Position numbers and translations under genes: made by a program
Shown: positions 11,160 through 21,835 of the stretch, one piece after another
Numbering within the stretch: position 1 is the stretch's first letter
Layout of the letters: each line of letters starts with the position of its first letter
Notes under the pieces: generated by a model
The model's database searches: none
Told to the model about the DNA's origin: nothing
What the model saw: the letters and a program-made list of their open reading frames with translations, nothing else
Assembly (NCBI GenBank): GCA_951213105.1
Contig: OX578146.1
Coordinates: 115,594,387-115,658,386 of the forward strand
DNA length: 64,000 bases
Direction: 5' to 3'
Origin: Amaurobius ferox
Taxonomy: Eukaryota > Arthropoda > Arachnida > Araneae > Amaurobiidae

Positions 11160-12950
11160 ATGTTCTGAGCCTGTTTTTTTTTTTTTGTCAAACTTGCAAA
11201 TGCAAATACAAGTCAATTTATGACACTAATTGCATTTATGACACTAAATTGATACAGGTAAAATATTTTTTATTTTAAATTTAGCATTCATTTTGAGAAT
11301 AAATATTCCGTAAGTAAATGTAAATAGCATGTACCTCCGATCTGCAGCTATTTATTTGCTGTCCCGGAGGTTCTGGTTTTAGGTGAAGTTTTGAGAACAT
11401 GTTTCTGTGACAAAACCTTAAATTGGCGAAAGAAAGACTTGTTAAGTTGTAGCATCCAGACGGGCGACTCAGTGGGTCCCAAGCCCTATGGCCCAAGTTT
11501 GGTCCTTCAATGTGCCCTTCACTGAACCATTCTGATTTTCTAGATTTTTCTTCTACATTTTACTTTCCTCGTTATTTTTCACCAACGACTAGAAAAGCCA
11601 AGTGTAGATTCATTGCTCATTTCGTAAGAATGTTCATGGCGGAAAACCCTTATTGCCAAAATTCTGATCCTAACTTACCGGGTTCACTTATATGCTAAAA
11701 ATTAACAATGTGTACACATTTAACATATCTAAAGCCCAAACCGATTCTCCATTGGCTGCCATATGGACGACTCCTCCTCGCAAGATCATCTTATTGCTGC
11801 TCAGCCTTGGGGGCGGCCTGAGCCTTTGACCTTTTTAATTTAAACTCACATTAACTTTAACAGGTCCATGTGACCTCTGGTAGTATTCCTATTTTACATA
11901 GACCTTTGCACTCCACAAATACATCGGCTGCCATTTAATTGAATCTCATCGAGCAAGGATATATATTCAGTCTTTTAATCAACTAAGCAGCAATTTTATA
12001 TTGTAATCCCGTTATTTGGCTTTAGAGTGAATAAATTTGCTCAGTCAATTAACCAATTAATTTAATAAGATTTATTTATGTTGCTTATGAAAATTGCCAC
12101 TCTTTAAGTTAATATCACCTTGATGTATTATATTAAATATTTATCTATACTACCATTCGTTCAGCTTATTAAATTCGTTATAAAGTATACGTTATACACA
12201 TTTACTAGTGTTGATAACGTAACATATTGAAATTTCCCCATCTCAAGAGTCACATAGTTGATAAATCAAATATTCATCCTTGTTTAAACTTCCGATTCTT
12301 TAATTAGTAGCTATGCAAACGATCTACTTAAATAAACTTTGATCACCAGTTTGATAAAAAAAGGAAATTTTTGACAAGGAAATTCCTTTTAGGGCACTAA
12401 ATAGCACAGCGAGTTGTAATTCTGTACAATTTCAATTGATTTATACTGAAAGATCTTATATACAAAGTTAATAAAAAAAGTAATTTAGGACTGCAATAAT
12501 TTAGCAAGGAAAGGTACATCAGTGTACAAGTTAGGCATATCTATTATAAAGTTATCATACCCAATCGAATAAATGCCCGATCGAATTATTATAGCGTCCC
12601 TAGAGGAGACTTGAAAAAAGATGGGAATACGAATTCGTCAACAATGCGAGATACAAGAAAAATGCCAATTACAAAGTTGTAGAGGATTTTCTGATTTGTA
12701 AGAAACGCATCAGAAACGAATGGACTGCTTATATGGAAGGCAATACATGCTTGCCAAAAAGTAATTATTTTTATAGTAAATAATTGCATACATATTCGTA
12801 TTGTAATTAAGTTTTAAATGTTAGTATATTAATTACTTTTTTATAGACACTCATATAGTAGTTAGCATTTTAGATACATATACAATAATTGGATTTCATA
12901 TATATCCGTATAGTAATTAGGGTTTTAGATGTTCTAATTTTATTTAAGTT
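11160..12950. other. AT-rich sequence, no gene seen
   Basis: A moderately GC-rich patch lies at 11740-11830 (with GGGGGCGGCC). No motif or splice pattern supports a gene. Confidence 0.5.
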
Positions 12951-12952
12951 TT

Positions 12953-13400
12953 ACTTCCCCTACATTATATAGTGATGTAGAAAAAAAGTATTGTGATGGA
13001 GTCAAAAGACTGAACTTCTAATTTTAATAGGTCTACACGTTCTGAGCATCCTTTAATACGAATCAACTATTTCTCTCAATGGTGTCTGTGTCTATCTCTG
13101 AAACTTTAGAAACGACCTTTGGAATAAATTGAAACATTCACTCACAATTTGATACTTTTATTACAATCCGTAAATGCAGTACGCCATTTAATTTCTATAG
13201 AGATCGCGCCTGTTGAAGCCACTCAAAGTTTTGAATATTTTTTTAGAAAGCTGAAAAGAATTATGAAAATAATAAATATAACACAAATTATTACAAAACA
13301 GTATTTTTATGTGCTTCTTATTTAAAAGCGCATGATAGATTTAAGGAATTTTGTCTCGAAATACTGCACATTGGGGGAATAAATTCTTGAAAAAAATATA
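12953..13400 (+). repeat. diverged element H remnant
   Basis: The 5' block is recognisable: ACTTCCCCTACATTATATAGTG then AAAGTATTGTGATGGAGTC, GTCTACACGTTCTGAGCATCC and TGTGTCT. Further on, TTTTTATGTGCTTCTT and CTCGAAATACTGCACA correspond to conserved internal blocks. It is much more diverged than the copies at 21-24 kb. Confidence 0.5.
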
Positions 13401-13725
13401 TATTCACTGTCATTAAATATGCAATAGTTTAAGAAAGTACTTGTAAAATGAAATGTATGGGCGTCATTGTTTAAAAGTCATGACGAGCGTTCTTGATATA
13501 TATGAAATTTTATTTTTCTGCACAGATCGCTATATCTCCGCAAATAGAGTAAATTGGATAATTTGTACGATTACTTTCAATGGATAGATGTTAAAGGATT
13601 TGCAGAGAAGTAAGAGGGTCGGGCGGCTCTCAAATTTCCGAAAATATTAAAAACATTATAAAAAAGAATGTTAAATCTTTTTAAAGAAATAGTCCATTTA
13701 TATGTATTTTTTTTCTTTCTTTCAG

Positions 13726-13850
13726 AATCGAATAATAAACCGCTGACAACATTTGCAGAATATGATAATATACGAAACTATAATTACTGCCATACTCGAG
13801 ATATTATAACACTTGATCTGAAACCGGAAAAATATGGATATCAGAGTTAA
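13726..13850 (+). CDS. possible terminal coding exon, unknown protein
   Basis: A strong acceptor (long pyrimidine tract with TTTCTTTCTTTCAG) precedes a frame encoding about 41 residues, beginning ESNNKPLTTFAEYDNIRNY and ending LKPEKYGYQS before TAA. Acidic and Tyr-rich composition looks protein-like rather than like translated AT-rich noise. No homologue is recognised and no upstream exon was identified, so it may also be chance. This part would be the C terminus of a plus-strand gene. Confidence 0.25.
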
Positions 13851-13954
13851 AATCTCTTCTTCAAATTGTTCACGAAAGTTTAGGCGGGAAGTTCAAAATT
13901 TCGGGACATAAAAATCCGATGAACTTTCTAAAAAGTCGTATTTTCTCATTTTAC

Positions 13955-14095
13955 TTTCTCTTCAATATATGGCAAAGTATGGGGAAAGTATTGGAATCCC
14001 CATGTCGAAAATCTGAACTCAATTTTTCGATGGATTTACACGTTTCAAACACTCTTGAATAAGGAAAACATGTTTTTAGCTTGGCGTCTGTATAT
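13955..14095 (+). repeat. element H fragment, diverged 5' end
   Basis: TTACTTTCTCTTCAATATATGG then GGGGAAAGTATTGGAATCCC, TCGAAAATCTGAACTC, TTTTCGATGGA and ACACGTTTCAAACACTCTTG follow the order of the start of element H. It is cut short at about 14095. Confidence 0.55.
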
Positions 14096-14099
14096 TTGG

Positions 14100-14441
14100 G
14101 CGCCTATAGGGAAGGGCAAGAGGAACAGATTAAACCAGCCCTCCCAGGCGAACAACGAAAGATTTACGCCTTTGGAATGGGAGGCCAGGAAGTACTAATC
14201 TCTTAACCAACGAAGACACACCCAGGGGAGTGAAAGGACGAGGTCCGAAGATGGTCCCGTCAAGCCCAACCCCAGTCGCCGACGACGGGTTTAGGCTCAG
14301 GTCATGAATAAACCCAGTCCGTCCCCACGTCACCTGGAAGAGTCCCCGTCACGAACTGGCGGGCGGGATGCGCTATAGCCGTGTCCCTTGGATTAATGTA
14401 TCCCCTGTTAAAGAAATCAAAGCTACAGAGCTAAGATCCAC
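14100..14441. repeat. GC-rich SINE-like sequence
   Basis: A 340-bp GC-rich block whose minus strand has a weak A-box-like TTGGTTAAGAGATTAG. It ends where a SINE tail with target duplications begins, suggesting stacked retroposons. No gene is supported; the open frame on the minus strand is composition-driven. Confidence 0.35.
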
Positions 14442-14528
14442 ACACCACTTCCAAGCCGGCCGTCCAAATAGTTGCTCTTAGTCCTCTTGACGAGTCGGAC
14501 GGTCTGGGTCTTCAACACCACTTCCAAG
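14442..14528 (+). mobile_element. 59-bp truncated SINE tail with 14-bp target duplication
   Basis: The insert 14456-14514 is only the 3' end of a SINE (CCGGCCGTCCAAATAG ... GTCGGACGGTCTGGGTC). It is flanked by perfect 14-bp repeats ACACCACTTCCAAG (14442-14455 and 14515-14528). So a severely 5'-truncated copy inserted as a unit. Confidence 0.85.
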
Positions 14529-14624
14529 GTGGGCCGTCCCGGGGAGGAGGAGGTCAAGAGGGCCCTCCCCTGGCACTTTCCCTTCCCTGGACGTTCAAGG
14601 CCACAAAGTAGGACTTCAAGCTAG

Positions 14625-14880
14625 TCCATGATGTGCATTTTATCCTTAAGTTTGCCCCACTGACATTCGTGGTTTGCCCCAACCTGGAAAAAGTTCTATG
14701 GGCGCCCATGTGTATGTGTATATGTCTACCTGTGTGTCTGTCTGTGTATCTGTTGAATGATTTTACTCACTTTAACTCAAAAACTGTTCGACGAAATTTC
14801 ACAAAAATTGGTTGGTAAGTATGTGTGTTACTCTGATTAGATTTTGGTGTGATTCGGAAAAATAGAATCTGTCTCTTTTT
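14625..14880 (+). repeat. interspersed repeat with TGTCTGTCTGTG core
   Basis: ATGTGTATATGTCTACC and a TGTGTCTGTCTGTG tract, then TTTAACTCAAAAACTGTTCG and GATTTTGGTGTGATTCGG. The last block recurs in the tandem units at 47.9-48.7 kb, so both belong to one family. No coding content. Confidence 0.5.
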
Positions 14881-14899
14881 GATTTAAGTGAAATGTTGT

Positions 14900-16370
14900 T
14901 GCGTCAGTGAACTGCGTCAGTGAAATGTTGTTGTTGAGAGAAAGCTATGGGGAATTCATATATATTTCAAGCATCAAGTCTTAGGTAATATTCCATGAAC
15001 TATTTAATACTTAATTTGGTTCATTAAAATACTATATACTGTAAGTTAACTAGCTAGATGTCGGTTGCTACGCTACCGAACTTTTTACACTTGATGACTT
15101 CCATCTTAAGAACAGTTCTAAATATCTGAAGTATATCAGATTATGTTTCGAAATTTTTAAAGTCGAATAATCAAGGGGATTAAAAGTAATTTGAGTTAAA
15201 ATTAGTCTGAGTAATCAGTTTGATAATAAAATGCATTGTAATCCATATGCAGTTAGATTGGGGATACGAAATCAGTTTTGTACAAACAGAAGATCGCGTA
15301 GACGAAGTTTGACTGTAAAACAATTTTGCCCTAGGGCAGATAAATAAATACACGAAGTCCTTTTATTACATGAATTTATCTAATTGCATCATCCCACGAC
15401 TAAAGTTCAACCAGCTAAAGTTTTCCGTCAGTCAACTTACTGCTTGCCGGTAGACTCGAAAATGTGAATTTCGAATTGGAAGTAATTACTTCCACCAAAG
15501 AAGATGGTGTGTTTAGAAGCCAAGCTCGGTCAGACCGATCTCTCAATTAAGTTAGCATTAGCCAATTGAATCCCCCAAAATGTTCCATTTTGTAACGTTT
15601 TAAACGCCCTATCCGCTCGGTCGTCAATTCTGAACACGCTCCATATTGACCTCTGTAATTCTTACGTTGGCAACTTCGAAGTAGCAGCTGAAATGTAAAC
15701 AGCGGCATTGTCCTGTTTATAACATGTATACTCTTATTTGCGATGCAATAAATCTAGAATCAGTAAATTCTAAGGTATGTTATATTGTATGTTCATAATA
15801 AGCATAGTTTAATGCTTTTGACTAGAATAGTTTAATTTTACCTGTAATGTAAATCTTATTTTACCACTAAACAATGTGCTTAATCATAATAATCGATTAA
15901 ACAGAATTCCAGAATTCGCATAATCAATAGTAATTAATACAATAATTACATTCAAAAGTAATCCTTTTGAAATAATAATTTATGAAGATTACATTTTAAT
16001 AGTTTTATTTGAAAAATATGTAGGTATTCATCAAGTTGATGCTCAAATGACGACAAATTGGAATCTTGAAACATGCAGAACTTCATATATGGTGCAGGTC
16101 AAAATAACAGCTTGAAGGCAAATATAGGGGGATCCCACCCTTTTTTCACACAACAGAACTTAGCTGATCTTAACGATTTCGCTGAAGATTAATATTATCT
16201 TAATGTTCCTGCTGCATTCCAAGAACTATACTTTTCCTTCTTGAGCTAAATATTTTCACACAATGCAAATCTGGATTTTATAATTCCACTTTACTTTTAG
16301 TTAGGGGGAATCTTTGATATTTGTATTAATTGCAACAATCAGTTAAAAATCTTCACACATCACTTCGATC
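14900..16370. other. no gene supported
   Basis: AT-rich with a less AT-rich part at 15400-15770 that contains an AATAAA at about 15748. That could be the 3' region of something transcribed, but no coding motif was recognised. Confidence 0.4.
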
Positions 16371-16371
16371 T

Positions 16372-16433
16372 TTCCGGCCGTCCAAACTGTTACCTTACAC
16401 CTTTCTGGTAGGTCGGACGGTCTGGGTCTCAAC
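16372..16433 (+). mobile_element. truncated SINE tail
   Basis: The last ~60 bp of the SINE family at 1.5 and 53.8 kb (GGCCGTCCAAACTGTTACC ... GGACGGTCTGGGTCTCAACA) with a CAACAACAC tail. Flanks ACACATCACTTCGA and ACACATTACTCCGA may be an eroded target duplication. Confidence 0.75.
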
Positions 16434-17282
16434 AACAACACATTACTCCGAGGCATAGATGGTTAAAATTAATGGTTTTAGTAATACAGTTAAACTTGTT
16501 AATAACAATTGCACCGGAAAATATCGTTAGTAGACAGTTCATTGTTATGAACAAAGAGGAACCTGATACAATTTATATTGGAAGCTATTCAATATGTATG
16601 TAACAATATTTTTAATAATATCATATAAAAGTTCCATGTATAACCTGTGCGTTTGAACTATATTCTATCCATCTGAAAATGCATGCGTATAATGATGAAA
16701 ATAAAATAGGAAATTATGTTTCTTACTCAACACCAAAAAACGCAATATTGCATAGAAAAGGAAACAAGATACCTAGTGTGTAATTAAGTTCTACGTACGT
16801 TAAATAAGAATCTGGATCATTAAACACGAACTTGGAGAAATTTGGTCTTAATTAACAGGGGAAATAACCGGATATTTAAATTTGCTTGGTTTTGCGGAGA
16901 GCACACCCGTCGTATACATTTTTAAAGCCATCTAGAGAATTTAAATCCACGTGTGAGACATTCAGCAGAATAGAAATTTAATTCTGTGATGCATCAATTA
17001 ATGTACAAACATCTAGAGTCGCAAAAGGGTGGGGGGAGGTGGTTACTTAGAACCAAATGCTTTTGTGTAAGATTTTCTTTAGTAGTAATAGATTATCAAA
17101 AGAGCTATTGCTGTGAAAAGTCTTGAAGTCCGCAAAATTATTGTAATATACATAGCATGAAGTAGACAAACATTTTTAATCAAACACAGAAACATTTCTT
17201 TAAGAATGCTACCTCTACCTTGATATCGTTTAGTTACAAAAACAAACTTTAAAATGTTATAGCTGAATCTTGTGAATCTTTA

Positions 17283-17395
17283 AGTTGTGGTGATTGGGAG
17301 TCGCCGGATCCCGAACCAGGGCCCTTTGCTTACAAGACCGACATTATAATCACTGAGCAAAAGCTAACTTCTCCTCCGTTCTTATAATACGGATA
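17283..17395 (-). repeat. tRNA-like direct repeat, copy 1
   Basis: On the minus strand it reads TTTTGCTCAGTGATTATAATG ... GTAAGCAAAGGGCCCTGGTT then a GGTTCGGGATCC B-box-like end. Nearly identical to 17696-17810, including about 40 bp upstream of the head. The T-loop consensus is imperfect, so this is a tRNA-derived repeat and not a tRNA gene. Confidence 0.65.
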
Positions 17396-17695
17396 CAGGT
17401 TCCAAGCATCTTTGATCAGATGACTTTGCTGCCGCACACTCCCTCACCTGATGAAGGCCCCGGTCTAATTTCGGCGAGGAGGGGGGCCGCTGAGAAAACT
17501 CCCGCGTGACCCCCCGAAATGCAGTTGAGGGGCTGAAGTGGGCCGGGAGGCGTGTCGCCTCGGGCGTGACGGTCAGTCGTGGTCAACCAGGAAGGGAGAG
17601 TCAAGGCTTCTGACTCCGTGTGGTTCTGCCATCTCGTGTTGAGAGGCGAGATCGTTGGAGAGGAAGGTTGCGTGTTTCAAACGTCCAGGGTAACC
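17396..17695. repeat. GC-rich core between tRNA-like direct repeats
   Basis: About 300 bp of high GC with CpGs, bracketed by two ~105-bp direct repeats. This may be the body of a compound SINE. Short open frames on both strands have no motif. Confidence 0.4.
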
Positions 17696-17810
17696 ACTGT
17701 GGCGATTGAGCGTCGCCGATCCCGAACCAGGGACCCTTTGCTTACAAGACCGACATTATAATCACTGAGCAAAAGCTAGCTTTTCCTCCGTTCTTATAAT
17801 TCGGGTATGT
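17696..17810 (-). repeat. tRNA-like direct repeat, copy 2
   Basis: Matches 17283-17395 over about 105 bp with few differences, in the same orientation. Confidence 0.65.
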
Positions 17811-18597
17811 CTTTTCTGCCGCAAAGTTATAATGTATAAATCAACAAATACCGTTAAGGGATGTTTAAGACATCCTTATGGAACCCAACAGTGTTCAAAA
17901 TGAAACTTGTGATCAGTAATTTTTAGTTTAAGATACACTAAGCGTATTTTATGTATCTTAATTTTACAGATCTAACCCTATAAGATCCTAGATCTTTGAT
18001 ACAGACTGATCAGAATCATTGTTTTTAAATCCATCAGCAACTACTGAGCTTTGATAATGGAATGAAACAGTTTACCCCACTACACGTAGCAGAATTTTTT
18101 AACTCTAATTATATAATTTAATATTTATTCACAGAGAAATTGCGGCATGGCCTAATTCGAATTGATTTGAAAGCTGTTTAAAGTTAGCGTAAAAATTAAG
18201 CGATCTGCAATATCGTCATACCCGTAGACTCGATTGGACAGGAAGACCTGCATGTAAAAATATGCCCAGTTAAACTGTAGGGTGACAAAAGCTTTTGTGT
18301 ATATGAACAGTCTCATGATTCAGTAGAGGACTTGCAGACCTCGGATTGAACTGAATTAAATTATATTGGAGAAAAATTGTTGTTTTTATGCACGCAACGG
18401 CTGCAATTTACGGCATGCAATTTGGACTCGGACTTACAGAATAAATTGGATACTTAACCACTATCAGCATGCACACATACTAAGGGCTCATATTTGCTTC
18501 TTGATATTTGCACTCGACATACTGGTGTTGGTTCTCAGAGTCAAAGCGCTAACCGTTTGGCAGTTGGATTGTTGTTATACATATATATATTTTTGTA

Positions 18598-18720
18598 GTT
18601 ATTGTTGGATATACATATATTGTTGGATATATTGTTGGTTATTTATATATTGTTGGATATATTGTTGGTTATACATATATTGTTGGATATATTGTTGGTT
18701 ATACATATATTGTTGGATAA
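18598..18720. repeat. 30-bp minisatellite
   Basis: Units of 30 bp (TATTGTTGGATATATTGTTG plus GTTATACATA) repeat about four times with small variations. The 30-bp period keeps a frame open, giving repeated YIYCWIYCWL. This explains the long reading frame here, so no gene is claimed. Confidence 0.9.
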
Positions 18721-19259
18721 CAGTTGGATTGCGTCATGCGAAGTAGAATTGATAGTAGAATTCTGAGTAAAATTGATATGTATGTCTTTGATAAGTAGAA
18801 TTTCGAATTGCAACTTTAGGTAAATTTGTTAATACGTTTATTGTTACAGAAAGTTTGTTTTCAAACATAAAGAAACAGACTTTGCCTTATATTAAAAATA
18901 TAGAATATTGACATTCTCCATACATAGTACAATAATATATAATATATAGAAAAACTGTCGATTCGAAAACTCGAATTCGCGTTGGAGAAAACTCGAATTG
19001 CGCAGACAAACGCACATCACTCTAACAATAGGAGGCCCGAAAACATATGGCCAGGAGGCCCGAAAACATATTGGCATCAAAATCACGAAATCGAAAATAT
19101 CCATGAAAACAATACTTTCTCCTATTATATTTAATGAATTTTCGTACCTATATACTTATTATATTTAGTGAATTTTCGTAAGTAATGAGCAACTAATTAT
19201 GAAGCCGACCCCTTGCGCAAATTAGAAGCACATTTATTTATAGCAAACATTATTCTGAG

Positions 19260-19600
19260 TCTAATGTTACTTGTGGTTTGACTGTGCGATCTTAGGAGGG
19301 GGAATAATGAACTAACTATATGCCTGCAAAAATTTGTGGTCTTACTATTAGTGTGTTCAAGACACAAACTCGAAACTTAAATATTATGTATTTGAATTTG
19401 ATATTAAGTAATTCATAAACTAAAATCTAATTCTAAAAACGGATTGTTTTAGCGTATCCCGCTAACATTTCTCGACATATAAACCAAATTTTATATTCTT
19501 GTGTATTATTTAAAATATTTGAATGCTAAATTTGTCAAACGGCGGTGGCTTCAGGTATATGTTTTTTAACGTAGAAAAATATATTATTCGAAATAAATGT
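19260..19600 (+). repeat. repeat R, diverged copy 1
   Basis: Contains ordered blocks of repeat R: AAAAATTTGTGGTCTTACTA, GACACAAACTCGAAAC, TAGCGTATCCC, CCAAATTTTATATTCTTG, TTTGTCAAACGGCGGTGG. These recur at 20.7-20.97, 21.4-21.55 and 24.63-24.79 kb. Confidence 0.6.
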
Positions 19601-19678
19601 TTAAAAGTTTTTCTGTTTAAATAGGCAAATAAGATGCAGACATATTTTTGTTCACGCATCAAACAGTGTTTCTTTCAG

Positions 19679-19971
19679 GTATACCGCCAGGGGTGACGAA
19701 GCCGTCACCCCCCCCCCCCCCTGGAGACGAGTATGTTTTTATTACAGAAAATTTCATTCGCCTCCACCGCTGCCAAAAAGTCCTTAAAGAAACACTGGCA
19801 GCAGACAATCAAGTTTCGAAGTATTTTGCGAGAGAGACATCCTTCCAACCCTCGTCAGGTTTTATTGCATTAGGAATGAAACTAAAGAAAATGCGCAAGA
19901 AATTCTGCCATTATATCATGGAGTTGCCAGACGTTAGACTATCCAAGCTACGGGACAAGATGGGATTTCAG
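19679..19971 (+). CDS. candidate internal exon, unknown protein
   Basis: A 293-bp open stretch follows an acceptor (GTGTTTCTTTCAG) and ends at CAG/GTTCTT, a usable donor of modest strength. The reading frame enters in phase 1 and leaves in phase 0, with no stop. The product starts IPPGVTKPSPPPPPGDEYVF, then ENFIRLHRCQKVLKETLA, KYFARETSF, a basic GMKLKKMRKKFCHYIMEL and DVRLSKLRDKMGFQ. Amino acid composition is balanced and unlike translated repeats; the C14 run at about 19708-19721 encodes the Pro stretch and could vary in length. No family is recognised. It lies between copies of repeat R, so it could also be part of a mobile element. No partner exon found. Confidence 0.45.
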
Positions 19972-20339
19972 GTTCTTTCCCCCCTGAATTATTTTGTTTC
20001 CTCAAAAATGTTTTTTATTATTTGAGAACTAATTATAGTAATTTAAAAAGCGGTTTAGAGAATTTTGAAATTATAAGGATCTTGACATTTTTTATACGGA
20101 AATGTTCTACGTGGATCCTGAATTATACTTTTAGTAAGTGAAAAAATTTAAAAACTTGGTGAATGGATTATATGCTTTTTTCATCATTTTTCTTGATTTT
20201 TGTGCACCAGTAAAAGTAGATTTTCCAGTGTATAGTGTTTTCCCGTATATCACGGTTTTGAATCGTTCCAAAAGTACCGTAAACCGTAGAACTAAACACA
20301 GCCGTTTTCCGTAATATAAAATTATTTTCTTCGTAATTC

Positions 20340-20450
20340 AGTTATTATATTTTCTTTTACTAGGGGGTTCTGCCCCCTGCTCGCTACGTTTCGCCAACCC
20401 CCGTAACTCGCTTCGCGAGTCGGGAGACTTCGCGAGCTATTTCATGTCAC
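20340..20450. repeat. GC-rich hairpin cluster in repeat R
   Basis: GGGGGTTCTGCCCCCTGCTC, TTCGCCAACCCCC, then ACTCGCTTCGCGAGT, a perfect 6-bp stem with TTC loop, and CTTCGCGAGC. Related runs lie at 20960-21055 and 21183-21196. They contrast with the AT-rich background and typify the GC core of repeat R. Confidence 0.7.
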
Positions 20451-20499
20451 ACTAAAGTTTAAATCGGTGAATGATTTATTCTATTGTGCTACCCTATTA

Positions 20500-21060
20500 T
20501 TTATCTATAAAGATGCCAAATGTCATGTTTTTGTATGCTATAGTTTTTGGGGTACGAGATTCGATGGAAGTGGCGATACGAAAGAATCTTTTTTACTTCA
20601 GAAGTGCATAAAAAAATAAAATATCTCGTAAATTACATCAAAAATAAAAAAGGACTCCTTCCTGCAAAATTCAACTATGTTGGTATCTGCCTGCAAAAAT
20701 TCATTGGCTTGGTATTGTTAGTCTATCTAGGACGCGAACTCGCAGCTCAAATAGGCTGTCTTTGACTTTAACATTGAATATTTCTTAAACTGCACTATAA
20801 ATCGAAAAATAGTTATTTTAGCATATTACCCAAACCTTTTTCTGCAAGTGTACCGAATTTTATATTTTTATAAGCTATAGGTTTTGGGGTTCAAAGCAGA
20901 GAAACTCGAGGAAAGAAAATTTTCTCAAACAGCGGTGTTTGCTAATTTTTTTAATATAGAGAGACTGGGGGGCTTTGCCTCTGCTCGCTGCGCTTCGCCA
21001 ACCCCCTTCGGGAGGCCTCGCTTCCTACTCGCTGCGCTCGCAGAGCTCGCTTCATACCTA
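20500..21060 (+). repeat. repeat R, copy 2
   Basis: Shares ordered blocks with the next copy: GTTTTTGGGGTACGAG, AACTCGCAGCTCAAATA, TCTTTGACTTTAACATTGAA, TTTCTCAAACAGCGGTG, and a GC-rich core at 20960-21055 (GCTGCGCTTCGCCAACCCCC). Confidence 0.65.
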
Positions 21061-21124
21061 TCTCTCTTAAAAATTATACTTTCAAAAATCTCTTTTTCTA
21101 TCCCTACCTATTTTCCGTAGGAGG

Positions 21125-21560
21125 TGAAAGCAGGGATTTTTCTTTGCCCGGGAATCCAAAAACTGAATTCCCTGATATTGAGATCGCTTCGCGAGCTATT
21201 TCTTGGCAAGTTGAAGTTTATATCAAAAAATGGCTTATTTCATCGTGTTACCCTATTATTTCCCTATAAATGTGCAAATTTTATATTTTTGTATGTTATA
21301 GTTTTTTTCAGTACGAGAAATTGCTAGACTTGCCAATACGAAAAACATGTCACTGCATTAAAATTAAAATATCTCAAAAACTACATCTAAGTTAAAAAAA
21401 GGGGCTCCGTGCTGCAAAAACTCACGCATGTAGGTACCTGCTTTCAAAAATCCGTGGTCTTGCTATTCGTAGCCTATCTAGAACGCGAACTCGCAGCTCA
21501 AATATTTTGTCTTTGATTTTGACATTAAATGTTTCTTAAACTACAATATATATAAAAAAA
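21125..21560 (+). repeat. repeat R, copy 3, left part (interrupted by element H nest)
   Basis: Aligns with copy 2 (AACTCGCAGCTCAAATATTT, TTTGACATTAAATGTTTCTT) up to CTACAATATATATAAAAAAA. It resumes at 24625 with AAAAACGGTATCTTTCAGCG. The uninterrupted copy 2 reads CTGCACTATAAATCGAAAAA then TAGTTATTTTAGC at this point, so about 3 kb was inserted here. Confidence 0.75.
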
Positions 21561-21835
21561 TCTGATGTGGGCAGCACATGACTTTCCTTATATAATGCAA
21601 TGAATTTACTACTTTTACAGCAAAAAAAATCTGATGTGGGCAGCACATGACTTTCCTTATATAATGCAATGAATTTACTACTTTTACAGCAAAAAAAATC
21701 TGATGTGGGCAGCACATGACTTTCCTTATATAATGCAATGAATTTACTACTTTTGCAGCAAAAAAAAATCTGATGTGGGCAGCACATGACTTTCCTTATA
21801 TAATGCAATGAATTTACTACTTTTACAGTTAAAAA
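21561..21835 (-). repeat. four tandem copies of the TCTGATG end of element H
   Basis: Units beginning TCTGATGTGGGCAGCACATG start at 21561, 21630, 21699 and 21769 (period 69-70 bp), each ending in TTTAC/GCAG and an A tract. Near-identical copies indicate recent amplification. The first unit belongs to the outer element, the last to the inner element. Confidence 0.95.

Noticed and set aside
18366..18746. 126-residue frame with repeated YIYCWIYCWL
   Set aside because: The repeat is a direct consequence of a 30-bp minisatellite whose length is a multiple of three.
21561..21835. CRISPR-like regular array of four units
   Set aside because: The units are contiguous copies of a transposon end with no unique spacers, in a eukaryotic genome.
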